Assembly (NCBI GenBank): GCA_934215545.1
Contig: CAKQAD010000001.1
Location: 50,018 to 114,017, forward strand
Source: an uncultured Prevotella sp.
GTDB taxonomy: Bacteria; Bacteroidota; Bacteroidia; Bacteroidales; Bacteroidaceae
Length of the DNA stretch: 64,000 nucleotides
Direction: 5' to 3'
Shown in pieces: positions 1-10,323 of this stretch; positions within the stretch are counted from its first letter, which is position 1, and every line of letters begins with the position of its first letter. The translations under genes were made by a program, and so were the position numbers. The notes below the pieces were generated by a model that did not search any database, was not told the origin of the DNA, and worked only from the letters and a program-made list of their open reading frames with translations.

Positions 1-300
1 GCAAAAGAACAGACAGCAGTGCGCGACTGCACACGCACCAATTTGCGTGAGCCACAACGCTACAAGGTGATAATCTACAACGACGATTTCACCACTATGG
101 AGTTTGTGGTACACATTCTCGTCTCCGTTTTTTTCAAGTCGGCAGACGAGTCAGAAAAGCTTATGCTGCGCATACATCAAAGTGGCAGTGCCATAGTGGG
201 CATCTACAGCTACGATGTGGCTATCTCAAAAGTTCACAAAGCCACCATAATGGCACGCGAAGAAAACTTTCCGCTGCGCCTGGAGTGTAAGCCAGAATAG
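1..300 (+). CDS. clpS: ATP-dependent Clp protease adaptor ClpS (5' end cut by window)
   Basis: ClpS binds N-degron substrates (bulky N-terminal residues) and delivers them to the ClpA unfoldase. The core is recognisable: YKVIIYNDDFTTMEFVV carries the NDD-T-MEFV substrate-pocket signature, followed by a helical region and the ending RLECKPE. The frame is open back to base 1 (A-K-E-Q-T-A-V...), so the GTG at 19 is probably not the start and the true start lies a little upstream of the window. It sits 69 bases before clpA in the same direction, with aat next, so adaptor, unfoldase and degron-making enzyme are probably one transcription unit. Family assignment is firm; only the N-terminus is unresolved. 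Confidence 0.93.
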   Translation, partial: AKEQTAVRDCTRTNLREPQRYKVIIYNDDFTTMEFVVHILVSVFFKSADESEKLMLRIHQSGSAIVGIYSYDVAISKVHKATIMAREENFPLRLECKPE

Positions 301-369
301 CGCATAGCCATATATACACCTACTTATCATTATAGCAATGTTGCCACAAGCAACACTTAACAACAATAT

Positions 370-2601
370 ATGAACAACAGCAAGAATTTAAGCAACGCCA
401 TAAAGAGAGCCATTGAAAATTGCGATTTCTGGCGCCACGAGTTTGTCACCCCCGAGCACATGCTCTATGCCTTTACGCAGCAAAAGCAGTTTGCAGAGGC
501 CACGACATGGGTTGGCGCCGACCTCGACCAACTCGTCACCGAGCTCGAGAAAAATTTTCTCTCCACAGAATCGGTGCCCGAAGATATAAAATATGCCATC
601 GAAGGGTCGCAGCAATTCTCCGAGATGATGTCGCTCGCCATAAAGCATGCCCAATTTTCCGAAGTCGACACCCTCGATGTGCCTCATGTTGTTGCAGCCA
701 TGCTCATGCTCAGCGACTCCCAGGCAGCCTATCTTCTTGAGCAGTTTATCGGCAATGACAAGGGCGAATTCATGCAAGCCTTAGTATCGTTATATAGCAA
801 CGACATCATTGGCAACAATGGCGACGAAGCTGCAGACTATGCCGATGATGCCAATACAGAATCAGCTCCATGGCGCCAACTGCTGACCTGCCTCAACGAC
901 ACCTACACCGAGCACAATCCGCTTATAGGTCGCGATGTCGAGCTTGAGCGCACCATCCAGGTGCTTTGCCGCAAGGAGAAGAACAATCCGCTACATGTTG
1001 GCGAGCCAGGCGTAGGCAAGACAGCACTCGTCTACGGTCTTACGGCACTCATAGAGCAAGGCAAGGTGCCAGAAAGGCTCAAGGGTTCGCATGTGTATAT
1101 GATGGATGTAGGCACAATAGTGGCAGGCACACAGTTTCGTGGCGACTTCGAGAAGCGCATGAAGATGATTATGGATGGACTTGCCAGCGAGGGCAACACC
1201 ATATTATATATAGACGAGATACACAACATCATAGGTGCCGGTCGTAATGGCGATTCCACCCTCGATGCATCTAACATGCTGAAGCCATATCTTGAAAGTG
1301 GCTCCATACGTTTTATCGGCTCCACCACCTACGATGAATACAACCGCTACATATCCAAGCAGAAATCGCTTGTAAGGCGTTTTCAGCAGATAGACATTGC
1401 CGAGCCCAGCGTCGACGATGCCATACGCATCATAGAAGGTCTGCGCCCTGGCTACGAGAAATTCCACGGAGTGAAATATTCTGCCGATGCCATTGAGTTT
1501 GCTGTGCGCTCTTCGGCGCAGCACATCCGCGACCGCTTTCTGCCCGACAAGGCCATCGACATCATCGACGAGGCTGGAGCCTATCGCGAGACCCACCCTC
1601 TTACCACACAGAAGCGACAAACCGTTAACCGCCGTCTTATTGCCGACATCTTGGCACGCGTGTGCAAGATCGATGCCACTGCACTCAAAGAGCAGTCAAA
1701 CGACGCCTTACGCACCCTCGACACCGACATTAAGAAAGAGATTTTCGGGCAAGACGAAGCCATAAAGCGTGTAGTGGAAGCCATACAGATGTCGAAAGCA
1801 GGGCTCGCCGACGATGCCAAGCCCATGGCAAGTCTGCTTTTTGTAGGCCCTACGGGTGTTGGCAAGACCGAGGTGGCACGCGTTCTGTCAGAGCGTATGG
1901 GCATGAAGTTGGTGCAGTTCGACATGAGCGAATATGCCGAGAAGCATGCCGTGGCAAAGCTTATAGGTTCGCCGGCAGGCTATGTGGGCTATGAAGACGG
2001 CGGACTGCTCACCGCTGCTGTGCGCAAGACCCCCAACTGCGTGTTGCTCTTCGACGAGATAGAGAAGGCTCACCCCGACATCTTCAACATTTTTCTGCAG
2101 ATAATGGACTATGCCTCGCTCACCGACAACCATGGCGAGCGTGCCGACTTCCGCAATGCCATCATCATCATGACCTCCAATGCTGGAGCACAGTATGCCT
2201 CGCGTGCCAGCATCGGCTTCATTGGCAATGTGTCGCGTGGCGATGCCATGCTATCCACTGTCAAAAAGACGTTCAAGCCCGAGTTCATCAACCGCCTCAC
2301 CGACATTGTAGTGTTTCACGACATGTCACTACCTATGGCATCGCTTATACTCGACAAGAAACTCGCCAAGCTACAGCAGAAGCTCGCCGCAAAGAATGTG
2401 TCGCTGCGCCTCAATACGGATGCACGCCAACTGCTTCTAAACAAGGGATTTACTACAGAATATGGCGCCCGCGAAATAGAGCGAGTGATAGGTTCCATGC
2501 TTAAGCCACTGCTGATAAAAGAAATTTTGTTCGGAAGCCTGAAGAAGGGTGGCGAGGCAAAGGTAGACGTCAGCAACGGAACATTGGTGCTCAACACTTA
2601 A
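370..2601 (+). CDS. clpA: ATP-dependent Clp protease ATP-binding subunit ClpA
   Basis: This is a double-AAA+ unfoldase that feeds substrates into ClpP. At 743 residues it is close to the usual ClpA length of about 750. The N-domain (about 1-150) is the ClpS-binding type. Walker A of ring 1 is GEPGVGKT (about 211-218) with Walker [10 protein letters not shown]. Walker A of ring 2 is GPTGVGKT (about 493-500) with [11 protein letters not shown]. An IGF tripeptide at about 615-617 sits where the ClpP-contact loop is expected. There is no ClpB-type coiled-coil middle domain, which separates it from the disaggregase. It lies between clpS and aat, 17 bases before aat, which fits N-degron proteolysis. 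clpP is not in the window. Confidence 0.97.
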   Translation: MNNSKNLSNAIKRAIENCDFWRHEFVTPEHMLYAFTQQKQFAEATTWVGADLDQLVTELEKNFLSTESVPEDIKYAIEGSQQFSEMMSLAIKHAQFSEVDTLDVPHVVAAMLMLSDSQAAYLLEQFIGNDKGEFMQALVSLYSNDIIGNNGDEAADYADDANTESAPWRQLLTCLNDTYTEHNPLIGRDVELERTIQVLCRKEKNNPLHVGEPGVGKTALVYGLTALIEQGKVPERLKGSHVYMMDVGTIVAGTQFRGDFEKRMKMIMDGLASEGNTILYIDEIHNIIGAGRNGDSTLDASNMLKPYLESGSIRFIGSTTYDEYNRYISKQKSLVRRFQQIDIAEPSVDDAIRIIEGLRPGYEKFHGVKYSADAIEFAVRSSAQHIRDRFLPDKAIDIIDEAGAYRETHPLTTQKRQTVNRRLIADILARVCKIDATALKEQSNDALRTLDTDIKKEIFGQDEAIKRVVEAIQMSKAGLADDAKPMASLLFVGPTGVGKTEVARVLSERMGMKLVQFDMSEYAEKHAVAKLIGSPAGYVGYEDGGLLTAAVRKTPNCVLLFDEIEKAHPDIFNIFLQIMDYASLTDNHGERADFRNAIIIMTSNAGAQYASRASIGFIGNVSRGDAMLSTVKKTFKPEFINRLTDIVVFHDMSLPMASLILDKKLAKLQQKLAAKNVSLRLNTDARQLLLNKGFTTEYGAREIERVIGSMLKPLLIKEILFGSLKKGGEAKVDVSNGTLVLNT

Positions 2602-2618
2602 ATCCCCACCATTATATT

Positions 2619-3269
2619 ATGATATATCGCATAGACAAAGAATTAGTATTTCCAGCCCCAGTAAATGTAGAGAGCGACGGCATATTGTGTGTTGGCGGCG
2701 ACCTGTCCATCGACCGCCTACTGCTTGCCTACAGCCACGGCATATTCCCATGGTTCTCCTTCCGCGACTACGACGAGCCCGTATGGTATTGTCCGCAAGA
2801 GCGTTTCGTTATCTTCCCCAACGAGATACACGTGTCGCACTCCATGCGCACACTATTGAACAAAGGCAAGTATGATGTGTCTATCGGTCGCGACTTCGAC
2901 GGCGTCATCCGCGGTTGCTCCACTGCCGATGGTCGTTTCGATGCCGATGGCGCATGGCTTGGTCACGACATCATCGAAGCCTACACCGAGCTACACCGCC
3001 AAAACCTGGCACAGAGCGTAGAGGTGTGGGAGGGCGACCGCCTTGTAGGCGGACTCTACGGCGTTACCATAGGGCGCTGCTTCATTGGCGAGAGCATGTT
3101 CTCGCTAGTGCCCAGCGCCAGCAAGATAGCCATGATATTCCTTGCAGAATTCATGCAAGAGCACGGCGGCCGCATGATCGACTGTCAGATAGAGACACCA
3201 CACCTCAAGTCGATGGGTGGCCGCACAATATCCTATAAGGAATACATGAAAATTCTACGAGACGTATAA
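2619..3269 (+). CDS. aat: Leucyl/phenylalanyl-tRNA-protein transferase
   Basis: Aat transfers Leu or Phe from charged tRNA to the N-terminus of proteins starting with Arg or Lys, creating destabilising N-degrons read by ClpS/ClpA. The 216 residues show the family pattern: an early GGDLSIDRLLLAYSHGIFPW segment, then PVWYCPQERFVIFP, a central WEGDRLVGGLYGVTIG and FIGESMFS, and the C-terminal DCQIETPHLKSMGG. Length is normal for the family. It starts 17 bases after clpA, so it is most likely co-transcribed. A complete clpS-clpA-aat array in one place is a clear functional grouping. Confidence 0.96.
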   Translation: MIYRIDKELVFPAPVNVESDGILCVGGDLSIDRLLLAYSHGIFPWFSFRDYDEPVWYCPQERFVIFPNEIHVSHSMRTLLNKGKYDVSIGRDFDGVIRGCSTADGRFDADGAWLGHDIIEAYTELHRQNLAQSVEVWEGDRLVGGLYGVTIGRCFIGESMFSLVPSASKIAMIFLAEFMQEHGGRMIDCQIETPHLKSMGGRTISYKEYMKILRDV

Positions 3270-3351
3270 GTAGTGGTTCAAAAATAATAGCATATACAAA
3301 TCGCATAAATATTAAACACCTACTTACTTAAATAATTAAGTAAAAAATAGT

Positions 3352-3359
3352 TACCTTTG
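3352..3359 (+). promoter_or_regulatory. Putative -7 box (TACCTTTG) for metG
   Basis: TACCTTTG matches the Bacteroidetes TAnnTTTG -7 consensus and lies 32 bases before the metG ATG in an AT-rich gap. No clear -33 TTG is seen at ideal spacing. Confidence 0.5.
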
Positions 3360-3391
3360 CACATAGAAAACAAAAAAATACACAATATATA

Positions 3392-5458
3392 ATGGAAGAA
3401 AATAAATTCAAACGCACCACCGTGACGGCAGCATTGCCTTATGCCAACGGTGGCATCCACATAGGCCACTTGGCTGGTGTGTATGTTCCTGCCGACATCT
3501 ACGTGCGCTATCTGCGTCTAAAGAAGCAAGAAGTGATGTTCATCGGCGGTAGCGACGAGCACGGCGTGCCCGTAACTATACGTGCCCGCAAAGAAGGCAT
3601 CACCACCCAAGAGGTGGTGGATCGTTATCACAACCTTATAAAGAAGTCGTTTGAAGACTTCGGCATATCTTTCGACATCTATAGCCGCACTACATCGCAG
3701 ATACATAATAAGTTTGCCAGCGACTTTTTCCGCACACTCTACGACAAGAATGAGCTGGTAGAGAAGACCGAAGAGCAGTTTTGCGACGAGGTTACAGGCG
3801 AGTTTCTCACCGACCGTAACATCGTTGGCACATGTCCACGCTGCGGTGCTGAGGGTGCTTATGGCGACCAATGCGAGAAGTGTGGCGCCACACTATCGCC
3901 CGACGAACTCATCAACCCCACCAATAAGAACAATCCTGGCCACGGCCTCGTAAAGAAGCCTACCAAGAACTGGTACCTGCCACTTGGCGACTATCAGAAC
4001 TGGCTCAAGCAGTGGATTCTGGAAGACCATAAAGAGTGGCGTCCAAACGTCTACGGACAGTGCAAGTCGTGGCTCGACATGGATCTTCAGCCACGCGCCA
4101 TGACACGCGACCTCGACTGGGGTATCCCCGTGCCAGTAGAAGGTGCTGAGGGAAAGGTGCTCTATGTGTGGTTCGACGCTCCTATCGGCTACATCTCTAA
4201 CACCAAGGAGCTATGCGATGCACATCCAGAGAAATGGGGCACATGGCAGAAGTGGTGGCAAGACCCATCGTCGCGCCTCATCCACTTCATTGGCAAGGAC
4301 AACATCGTGTTCCACTGCATCGTGTTCCCAACAATGCTCAAGGCACACGGCGGCTATATTCTGCCCGACAATGTTCCTTCTAACGAATTCCTCAATCTCG
4401 AGAACGACAAGATTTCTACATCGCGCAACTGGGCGGTGTGGCTCCACGAATATCTCGCCGACTTCCCAGGCAAGCAGGATGTGCTGCGCTATGTGCTCAC
4501 CGCCAATGCTCCTGAGACAAAGGACAACAACTTTACATGGAAGGATTTCCAGGACCGCAACAACAACGAGTTGGTGGCTGTGTATGGCAACTTCGTAAAC
4601 CGCGCACTGCAACTCACCAAGAAATATTTCAACGGCATTGTGCCTGAGTGTGGCGAACTGCTCGATGTCGACCGCAAGGCAATAGAAGAATTCAAGGACG
4701 TAAAGCAGAAGGTAGAGGCCCTGCTCGATGTGTTCAAGTTCCGCGATGCACAGAAGGAAGCCATGAATCTGGCACGCATCGGCAACAAATACATCACCGA
4801 CTGCGAGCCTTGGCATGTTGCGAAAACCGATATGGAGCGCGTGAAGACCATTCTCTACATCTCACTGCAGCTTGTTGCCAACCTTGAGATAGCTTTCGAG
4901 CCATTCCTGCCATTCAGTTCGGCACGTCTGCGCGAGATGCTCGGCATTACCGAAAGCGACTGGGCACAGCTGGGTTCTACCGAACTGCTCAAGCCAGGCC
5001 ATCAGCTCGGCACACCGGCACTGCTCTTCGAGAAGATCGAAGACGATGCCATCAACGCACAACTGCAAAAGCTCGAAGACACCAAGAAAGCCAACGAGGC
5101 TGCCAACTATGTGGCTGCTCCTATCAAGGAGAATGTCGACTTCGAGACATTCGAGAAGATGGACATCCGCGTAGGACACATCAAAGACTGTCAGAAGGTT
5201 AAGAAGTCGAAGAAACTCCTGCAGTTCACCATCGACGACGGCTCAGGCACCGACCGTACCATTCTTAGCGGCATCGCTGCCTACTACGAGCCCGAACAGC
5301 TAATAGGCAAAGACGTGCTCTTTGTTGCCAACTTTGCACCACGCAAGATGATGGGCATCGAAAGCCAAGGCATGATTCTCTCTGCCGTAAACTTCGACGG
5401 CACACTCAGCGTCACCACTGTTAGCAGCGAGGTGAAGCCTGGTAGCCAAGTGGGATAA
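3392..5458 (+). CDS. metG: Methionyl-tRNA synthetase with C-terminal tRNA-binding domain
   Basis: MetG charges tRNA-Met with methionine. The 688 residues contain the class I HIGH signature (HIGH at 23-26, after PYANGGI), a four-cysteine zinc knuckle in the connective domain (CPRC and CEKC near 149-165), and the KMSKS-equivalent loop written KISTS, which is normal for this enzyme. An anticodon-binding helical domain follows. The last 100 or so residues (from about 585, [13 protein letters not shown]) form an EMAPII/Trbp111-like OB-fold tRNA-binding domain. It is flanked by its own -7 box and by a hairpin terminator downstream, so it is probably transcribed alone. Confidence 0.98.
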   Translation: MEENKFKRTTVTAALPYANGGIHIGHLAGVYVPADIYVRYLRLKKQEVMFIGGSDEHGVPVTIRARKEGITTQEVVDRYHNLIKKSFEDFGISFDIYSRTTSQIHNKFASDFFRTLYDKNELVEKTEEQFCDEVTGEFLTDRNIVGTCPRCGAEGAYGDQCEKCGATLSPDELINPTNKNNPGHGLVKKPTKNWYLPLGDYQNWLKQWILEDHKEWRPNVYGQCKSWLDMDLQPRAMTRDLDWGIPVPVEGAEGKVLYVWFDAPIGYISNTKELCDAHPEKWGTWQKWWQDPSSRLIHFIGKDNIVFHCIVFPTMLKAHGGYILPDNVPSNEFLNLENDKISTSRNWAVWLHEYLADFPGKQDVLRYVLTANAPETKDNNFTWKDFQDRNNNELVAVYGNFVNRALQLTKKYFNGIVPECGELLDVDRKAIEEFKDVKQKVEALLDVFKFRDAQKEAMNLARIGNKYITDCEPWHVAKTDMERVKTILYISLQLVANLEIAFEPFLPFSSARLREMLGITESDWAQLGSTELLKPGHQLGTPALLFEKIEDDAINAQLQKLEDTKKANEAANYVAAPIKENVDFETFEKMDIRVGHIKDCQKVKKSKKLLQFTIDDGSGTDRTILSGIAAYYEPEQLIGKDVLFVANFAPRKMMGIESQGMILSAVNFDGTLSVTTVSSEVKPGSQVG

Positions 5459-5490
5459 GGCACGCTTGCTGTTATTAACAACATAAAATT

Positions 5491-5535
5491 AAATAGGGTT
5501 AAAGGCTGTGTATCCAGTCTTTAACCCTATTTTTA
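5491..5535 (+). terminator. Rho-independent terminator after metG
   Basis: A perfect 14-bp inverted repeat (5491-5504 with 5519-5532) closes a 14-base loop and runs into T-rich sequence. It lies between metG and the convergent MATE gene and probably serves both directions. Confidence 0.75.
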
Positions 5536-5564
5536 TATTCATATATTCTTAACACCGCTCACGG

Positions 5565-6971
5565 CTATATCTTCCATAGTTTCAGTTTAGTAAGGAATAT
5601 TATGCCACGGAAGCACAGCTCCATGCACATGGCAAGCCACACGCCACGCAGCCCCATTGTAGGTGCGAGCAGTGCCGCCAGCGTTATGCGCACGCCCCAC
5701 ATACTAACAAAGTTCATTATGCTCGGTGCCACCGTCTTGGCAGCTCCCACAAACACTCCATAGCACACTATTGCAGCTGCAAACATTGGTTCGGCAAACG
5801 CCTCTATGCGCAACACCTCCACACCAAGCTGTTGCACCTGCTCTGAAGGCGTCATCATGGCCATGGCAAATGGTGCCCCCACATACATCACCACACTCAT
5901 CAGCGTCATTACACCCATGCCAAGAGCCACTGCAAGCCATGCAAAGCGCTTCATCAGCTCGCGTCGGCCTGCTCCCATGCTCTGCCCCACAAGAGTAGTG
6001 GCAGCGTCGGCAATGCCATAGCCAGGCATATAGCACAGGCTCTCCACTATCACTCCGAAGGAGTTGGCAGCAATGGCAAAGGTGCCCAATGGCGCTATTA
6101 TCACGGTGGTGGCAATGTAGGCCATGCACATTATCATCTGCTGCAAACCCATTGGCAGACTTATCTTCAGTGCTCTGCGCACCACATCGAGCGAAGGGCG
6201 GAAGCGTCCGCTGTCTATGCGCAGCGATAACTCTTTAGAGCGGAAACACAGCAGATACATGGTTATGGCGGCAGCCACACACTCTGCCGACACCGTTCCT
6301 ATGGCGGCACCCGTCACAGAGAGTCCGGCACCAGGAATAGTTATGTCGTAGCCCAGCAGCGATATGGTGCGCGTGTGGAATATAAGAAAGAAGTTGAACA
6401 CCACATCAAGCACCATCATCACCACACTCATAATGCTCGGCACTATCATATTGCCACTGCTTCGCAGCATGCCCGCACCAAATATTGAAAACTGAAATGC
6501 AGGCAATGCCATGGCAATGATGGCAAAATATGCCGATGCCGTGGCGTTGATGCTGTCGTTGCCCCCCAGCCATACGGGCAGAAACGGGCTCACCGCCAGC
6601 GCCACAAGTCCTATCAGCGCACTCACCGTGAGCACCGATACAATGCCTTGGCGCAGCGTGTTGCGCGCCATAACGCCATCGTTGGCACCCAGCTGATGCG
6701 ACACCTGCACATAAAAACCTGCAGCCACTGCCGAACAGATACTGCCAAGCATCCATGTGGTGGTTTCGATGAGTCCGATAGATGCCGACGCCTCGGCTCC
6801 CATGCTGCCCACCATCGACGCATCAATATATTGCATCATGGTGGTGGTGAGCTGCGCCAGAATGGCTGGCGTAGACAGGCTGAGCACCAGTCGCGCCTGT
6901 TGTCCAAGCGTCATGGTGTGCCCTTGGCGTATCATAAGAAGTAATTGGTCTTTTTTGCTGCTTGTCTTCAT
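5565..6971 (-). CDS. MATE family efflux transporter
   Basis: This is a polytopic inner-membrane multidrug/toxin exporter of the MATE superfamily, which uses a sodium or proton gradient. The protein has about 12 hydrophobic segments in two similar halves. Typical MATE features are the N-terminal LSLSTPAILAQLTTTMMQYIDASMVGSMG stretch and the internal GLQQMIMCMAYIATTVIIAPLG repeat of the same motif. I place the start at MKTSSKKD (6971), because the 15 extra residues upstream look unlike the family. Length (468 aa) is normal. Substrate cannot be inferred. It is convergent with metG and has the same orientation as mutS upstream. Confidence 0.9.
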   Translation of the reverse strand: MKTSSKKDQLLLMIRQGHTMTLGQQARLVLSLSTPAILAQLTTTMMQYIDASMVGSMGAEASASIGLIETTTWMLGSICSAVAAGFYVQVSHQLGANDGVMARNTLRQGIVSVLTVSALIGLVALAVSPFLPVWLGGNDSINATASAYFAIIAMALPAFQFSIFGAGMLRSSGNMIVPSIMSVVMMVLDVVFNFFLIFHTRTISLLGYDITIPGAGLSVTGAAIGTVSAECVAAAITMYLLCFRSKELSLRIDSGRFRPSLDVVRRALKISLPMGLQQMIMCMAYIATTVIIAPLGTFAIAANSFGVIVESLCYMPGYGIADAATTLVGQSMGAGRRELMKRFAWLAVALGMGVMTLMSVVMYVGAPFAMAMMTPSEQVQQLGVEVLRIEAFAEPMFAAAIVCYGVFVGAAKTVAPSIMNFVSMWGVRITLAALLAPTMGLRGVWLAMCMELCFRGIIFLTKLKLWKI

Positions 6972-7076
6972 AGATAGTTTGTTGTCAACGACAAAATAAA
7001 GGTGGGTCAATATCATGCCCCACCTTTTATATTATAAATATTATAGTAATTCTTTTCTCTTTTTGTATATCCTGCA

Positions 7077-9785
7077 TCACGACTTTCCTGTGACGATGGT
7101 CTTAATGTCGAATAGTTTGTTGAGCGCCTCCATTGGCGTGAGGTTGTTGATGTCGAGCCCCATTATCTCATCGCGTATCTGGCACAGCACGGGGTCGTCG
7201 AGCTGGAAGAAACTAAGCTGCACGCCCTGTTTCGCCAGGTTTTGAGTGGATATATTGCCTATTCTGCGTTTCTTCGTAGTGTCGGCACCAGTAGCATCAT
7301 TACCTGATGCAGCAGTGCCCTCTGCCCCACTCTGCTCCATGCCCACAGCGGCATTGTCGTATTCGAGCTGCTTCAGTATGGTGTTGGCACGCGTCACTAT
7401 CGACTTTGGCATGCCCGCTATCTCTGCCACATGAATACCGAATGAATGTTCGGAGCCTCCGCGAGCCAGCTTGCGCAAGAATATCACCTTGCCGTCAACC
7501 TCCTTCACGCTCACATTATAGTTTTTAATGCGCTGGAAGTTCTTCTCCATCTCGTTGAGTTCATGATAGTGTGTGGCAAACAACGTGCGTGCCTGCGCCC
7601 CCTGATGCTGGTGCAGATATTCCACTATTGCCCATGCTATGGATATGCCATCGTAGGTGCTCGTGCCACGTCCCAGTTCATCGAACAGCACGAGTGAGTG
7701 TGGTGTCACGTTGTTAAGAATGTCGGCAGCCTCTGTCATCTCCACCATGAATGTCGACTCGCCCAACGATATATTGTCAGAAGCCCCCACACGCGTAAAA
7801 ATCTTGTCTACCAATCCCACATGTGCCGAGTCGGCAGACACAAAGCATCCCATTTGTGCCATCAGTGTTATGAGTGCCGTCTGTCGGAGTAGCGCCGACT
7901 TACCCGCCATGTTCGGTCCGGTGATAATAATTATCTGCTGTGTCTCGGTGTCGAGCATTATGTCGTTGGGCACATATTCCTCGCCCACTGGCAGTTGCGT
8001 CTCTATCACGGGGTGGCGTCCGGCTTTAATGTCGAGCACGGAGTCGTCGCTCACCACTGGGCGCACATAGCGATGCTCCTCTGCCGTCTTGGCAAACGAC
8101 AGCAAGCAATCGGTCTTGGCAATGACGTTGGCATCTATCTGTATGTGCGGTATATACTCCTGCATGGCAGCCACAAGCTCCATAAACAGTCGTGTCTCAA
8201 GCGCCAGAATCTTCTCGTCGGCACCCATAATCTTCTCCTCATACTCCTTCAGTTCCTGGGTGATGTAGCGCTCAGCACTGGCAAGCGTCTGCTTTCTTAT
8301 CCATGTGTCGGGCACAAGGTCTTTATAGGTGTTGCGCACCTCGAGATAGTAGCCAAACACATTGTTATATCCCACTTTTAGCGACTGTATGCCTGTGTTT
8401 TCCACCTCTCGCCTCTGTATCTCCATTAGATAGTCGCGTCCGCCTCGAGAAATGTTTCGCAGTTCGTCAAGTTCTGCCGAGAAGCCATTGGCTATCACCC
8501 CACCCTTTGCCACCATCTGTGGTGGGTCGGGTTGTATTTCGCGCTCTATGCGGTCGCGCAGTGCCTCGCAAGGGTTTAGCTGTTCGCCCAGCGCCTTCAG
8601 CTCTTCGTTGTCGGCATTCAGGCATGCATTCTTTATAGGTTTTATGGCTTGCAGCGCATACTTCAGCTGCACCACTTCGCGTGGTGTCACTCTGCCCACT
8701 GCCACTTTAGATATTATGCGCTCCATGTCGCATATGCAATGCAGCTGCTCGTCGATGAGTTCGCGGAAGTCGGGATTGCGGAAGAAGTAGTCGACAATGT
8801 CGAGTCGCTTCTTAATGGCTGTTACACTGCGCAGCGGAAACACCGTCCAGCGCTTCAGCATGCGTGCGCCCATAGGCGTGGTGGTGCGGTCAATAACATC
8901 GAGCAGCGAGGTGCCATCGCCTTGCATCGGCTGCAACAGCTCCAGCGAGCGTATGGTGAATTTGTCGAGCCTCACATATTTATCTTCTTCTATGCGCTTT
9001 AGCGATGTGATATGCCCTATGCTTGTGTGCTGCGTCATGTCGAGATATTGCAGAATGGCTCCTGCCGCCACCACACCCAACTGCAGATGCTCCACACCGA
9101 AGCCTTTGAGCGATTTTGTGCCGAAGTGTTTCAGCAGTTTCTGCCGTGAGCTTTGCTCGGTAAACATCCAGTCGTCGAGTTCAAACACACACCACTTGTT
9201 GCCGAAGTTCTGCTCAAAGGTGTTTTTCATTGCCCTGTCGTAGAGCACCTCCTTAGGCTGAAACGACACCAGCAGTTTCTCTATATAGTCGGCAGTGCCC
9301 TCTCCCGTGAGAAACTCGCCCGTAGAGATGTCAAGAAATGCCACACCACACATCTGTCGTGCAAAGTGCACGGCAGCCAGAAAGTTGTTTTCGGCATAGT
9401 TGAGCACGTTGTCGCTCATTGCCACACCCGGTGTCACCAGTTCCGTAACGCCACGCTTCACCAGAGTCTTGGTGAGTTTAGGGTCTTCGAGCTGGTCGCA
9501 AATAGCCACTCGCTTGCCGGCACGTATCAGTTTTGGCAGATAGGTGTCGAGTGCATGATGCGGAAATCCTGCCATCTCGCAGGCAGCACTGCTTTGGTTC
9601 TTGCCATTAGAACGGCGCGTAAGTGTTATGCCGAGAATTTTCGCTGCCTCAACGGCATCGGCGGCATACGTCTCGTAAAAGTCGCCACAACGAAACAGCA
9701 GCAGAGCATCGGGATGTTGCTCCTTGAAATTGTAAAACTGCCGCATCATGGGTGTCAGTCCGTCGTCCTTCTTCTTTTGGGCCAT
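7077..9785 (-). CDS. mutS: DNA mismatch repair protein MutS
   Basis: MutS recognises base mismatches and small loops and starts mismatch repair. The 902-residue protein begins with the mismatch-reading domain containing the GDFYE motif (Phe-x-Glu class), followed by connector, lever and clamp regions. The ATPase domain has Walker A GPNMAGKS at about 623-630 and the [12 protein letters not shown] signature. The C-terminal region includes a low-complexity acidic/Ala-Gly linker before the last helices. It is of MutS1 type, not MutS2, because it lacks a Smr domain. No mutL is nearby. The upstream 530 bases are gene-free. Confidence 0.98.
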   Translation of the reverse strand: MAQKKKDDGLTPMMRQFYNFKEQHPDALLLFRCGDFYETYAADAVEAAKILGITLTRRSNGKNQSSAACEMAGFPHHALDTYLPKLIRAGKRVAICDQLEDPKLTKTLVKRGVTELVTPGVAMSDNVLNYAENNFLAAVHFARQMCGVAFLDISTGEFLTGEGTADYIEKLLVSFQPKEVLYDRAMKNTFEQNFGNKWCVFELDDWMFTEQSSRQKLLKHFGTKSLKGFGVEHLQLGVVAAGAILQYLDMTQHTSIGHITSLKRIEEDKYVRLDKFTIRSLELLQPMQGDGTSLLDVIDRTTTPMGARMLKRWTVFPLRSVTAIKKRLDIVDYFFRNPDFRELIDEQLHCICDMERIISKVAVGRVTPREVVQLKYALQAIKPIKNACLNADNEELKALGEQLNPCEALRDRIEREIQPDPPQMVAKGGVIANGFSAELDELRNISRGGRDYLMEIQRREVENTGIQSLKVGYNNVFGYYLEVRNTYKDLVPDTWIRKQTLASAERYITQELKEYEEKIMGADEKILALETRLFMELVAAMQEYIPHIQIDANVIAKTDCLLSFAKTAEEHRYVRPVVSDDSVLDIKAGRHPVIETQLPVGEEYVPNDIMLDTETQQIIIITGPNMAGKSALLRQTALITLMAQMGCFVSADSAHVGLVDKIFTRVGASDNISLGESTFMVEMTEAADILNNVTPHSLVLFDELGRGTSTYDGISIAWAIVEYLHQHQGAQARTLFATHYHELNEMEKNFQRIKNYNVSVKEVDGKVIFLRKLARGGSEHSFGIHVAEIAGMPKSIVTRANTILKQLEYDNAAVGMEQSGAEGTAASGNDATGADTTKKRRIGNISTQNLAKQGVQLSFFQLDDPVLCQIRDEIMGLDINNLTPMEALNKLFDIKTIVTGKS

Positions 9786-9934
9786 GGCTATATATTATAT
9801 TAAATATTGTTGTGTGAATGTGGATGCATGCGTTTGTGCGTTGGCATTAACGCATTTCTACAAAAGAAACAAAAAAAAACGAGTTCTGCAAGAAACGGTG
9901 TGATTTTTTGTTGGCAGACGACAAGTTGCATACT

Positions 9935-9969
9935 TTGCATTTGCCGATTATATTGCATTTACCGATTAT
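9935..9969. repeat. Two 17-bp direct repeats, operator-like
   Basis: Two 17-base units (9935-9951 and 9953-9969) match at 16 of 17 positions with an 18-bp period. They end seven bases before the putative -33 element of the promoter at 9976-10006. This placement suggests a regulator-binding site, but no regulator is identified. Confidence 0.5.
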
Positions 9970-9975
9970 TAGGTA

Positions 9976-10006
9976 TTGTAGAAAATGTGTATATGACTTA
10001 ACTTTG
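9976..10006 (+). promoter_or_regulatory. Bacteroidetes-type promoter of a candidate small RNA
   Basis: A TTG at 9976-9978 is followed after 20 bases by TAACTTTG at 9999-10006. This fits the -33/-7 architecture well. Transcription would begin near 10013. Confidence 0.55.
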
Positions 10007-10012
10007 CAAGCG

Positions 10013-10101
10013 TAATTGTAATACCAACACAAGCCACTCATGAATAATTCATAATGTTATTGTATAAAGTGAAGGGAGCCAACTGTGAAGTTGGCTTTTT
10101 T
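10013..10101 (+). ncRNA. Candidate small RNA of about 90 nt
   Basis: A good promoter (9976-10006) is followed about 70 bases later by a strong hairpin with a T run, and no ORF of meaningful length lies between. That defines a short transcript. I do not recognise an RNA family. The next gene has its own promoter at 10155-10183, so this is not simply its leader. This is inference from signals only. Confidence 0.4.
10078..10101 (+). terminator. Rho-independent terminator
   Basis: A perfect 7-bp stem (gccaact/agttggc) with a 4-base loop is followed directly by six T residues. Confidence 0.7.
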
Positions 10102-10154
10102 GGCGTTTATATATTAATTTGTATGGTTTTATATAAAAAATCTATCATTTTATT

Positions 10155-10183
10155 TTGTTATTCAATATTTTTCATTACTTTTG
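10155..10183 (+). promoter_or_regulatory. Promoter of the first duplicated secreted-protein gene
   Basis: TTG at 10155-10157 and TACTTTTG at 10176-10183 are separated by 18 bases. The start codon is about 140 bases downstream, which leaves a long untranslated leader. Confidence 0.5.
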
Positions 10184-10323
10184 CCACTGAAAACAACTAA
10201 TAACAAGTTTTTTGTTATTAAAAAGAACACATTTAACGCCCCACACTGAGTTCATTCAGAACATAGAGTTATAAAAAAAATAGAGTTATAAACAAATAAT
10301 TAATTTTAAAAAGGGGAATGATT

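Larger units (their letters stand above)
9786..10323. other. Gene-free region between mutS and the duplicated secreted-protein genes
   Basis: No convincing ORF lies here. From left to right it holds an A-rich stretch, two 17-bp tandem repeats (9935-9969), a promoter (9976-10006), a possible small RNA ending at a hairpin terminator (10078-10101), and the promoter and about 130-base leader of the downstream secreted-protein gene. Confidence 0.6.

Noticed and set aside
19..300. GTG at 19 as the clpS start
   Set aside because: The frame stays open to base 1 with a plausible ClpS N-terminal sequence, so the gene is treated as cut by the window edge.
4390..4440. Apparent loss of the KMSKS motif in MetG
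   Set aside because: The KISTS sequence is the normal form of this loop in methionyl-tRNA synthetases.
10013..10101. Candidate small RNA considered as a tRNA or known structured RNA
   Set aside because: No cloverleaf, no CCA-type end and no recognised riboswitch motif were found, so it is kept only as an unassigned small RNA.
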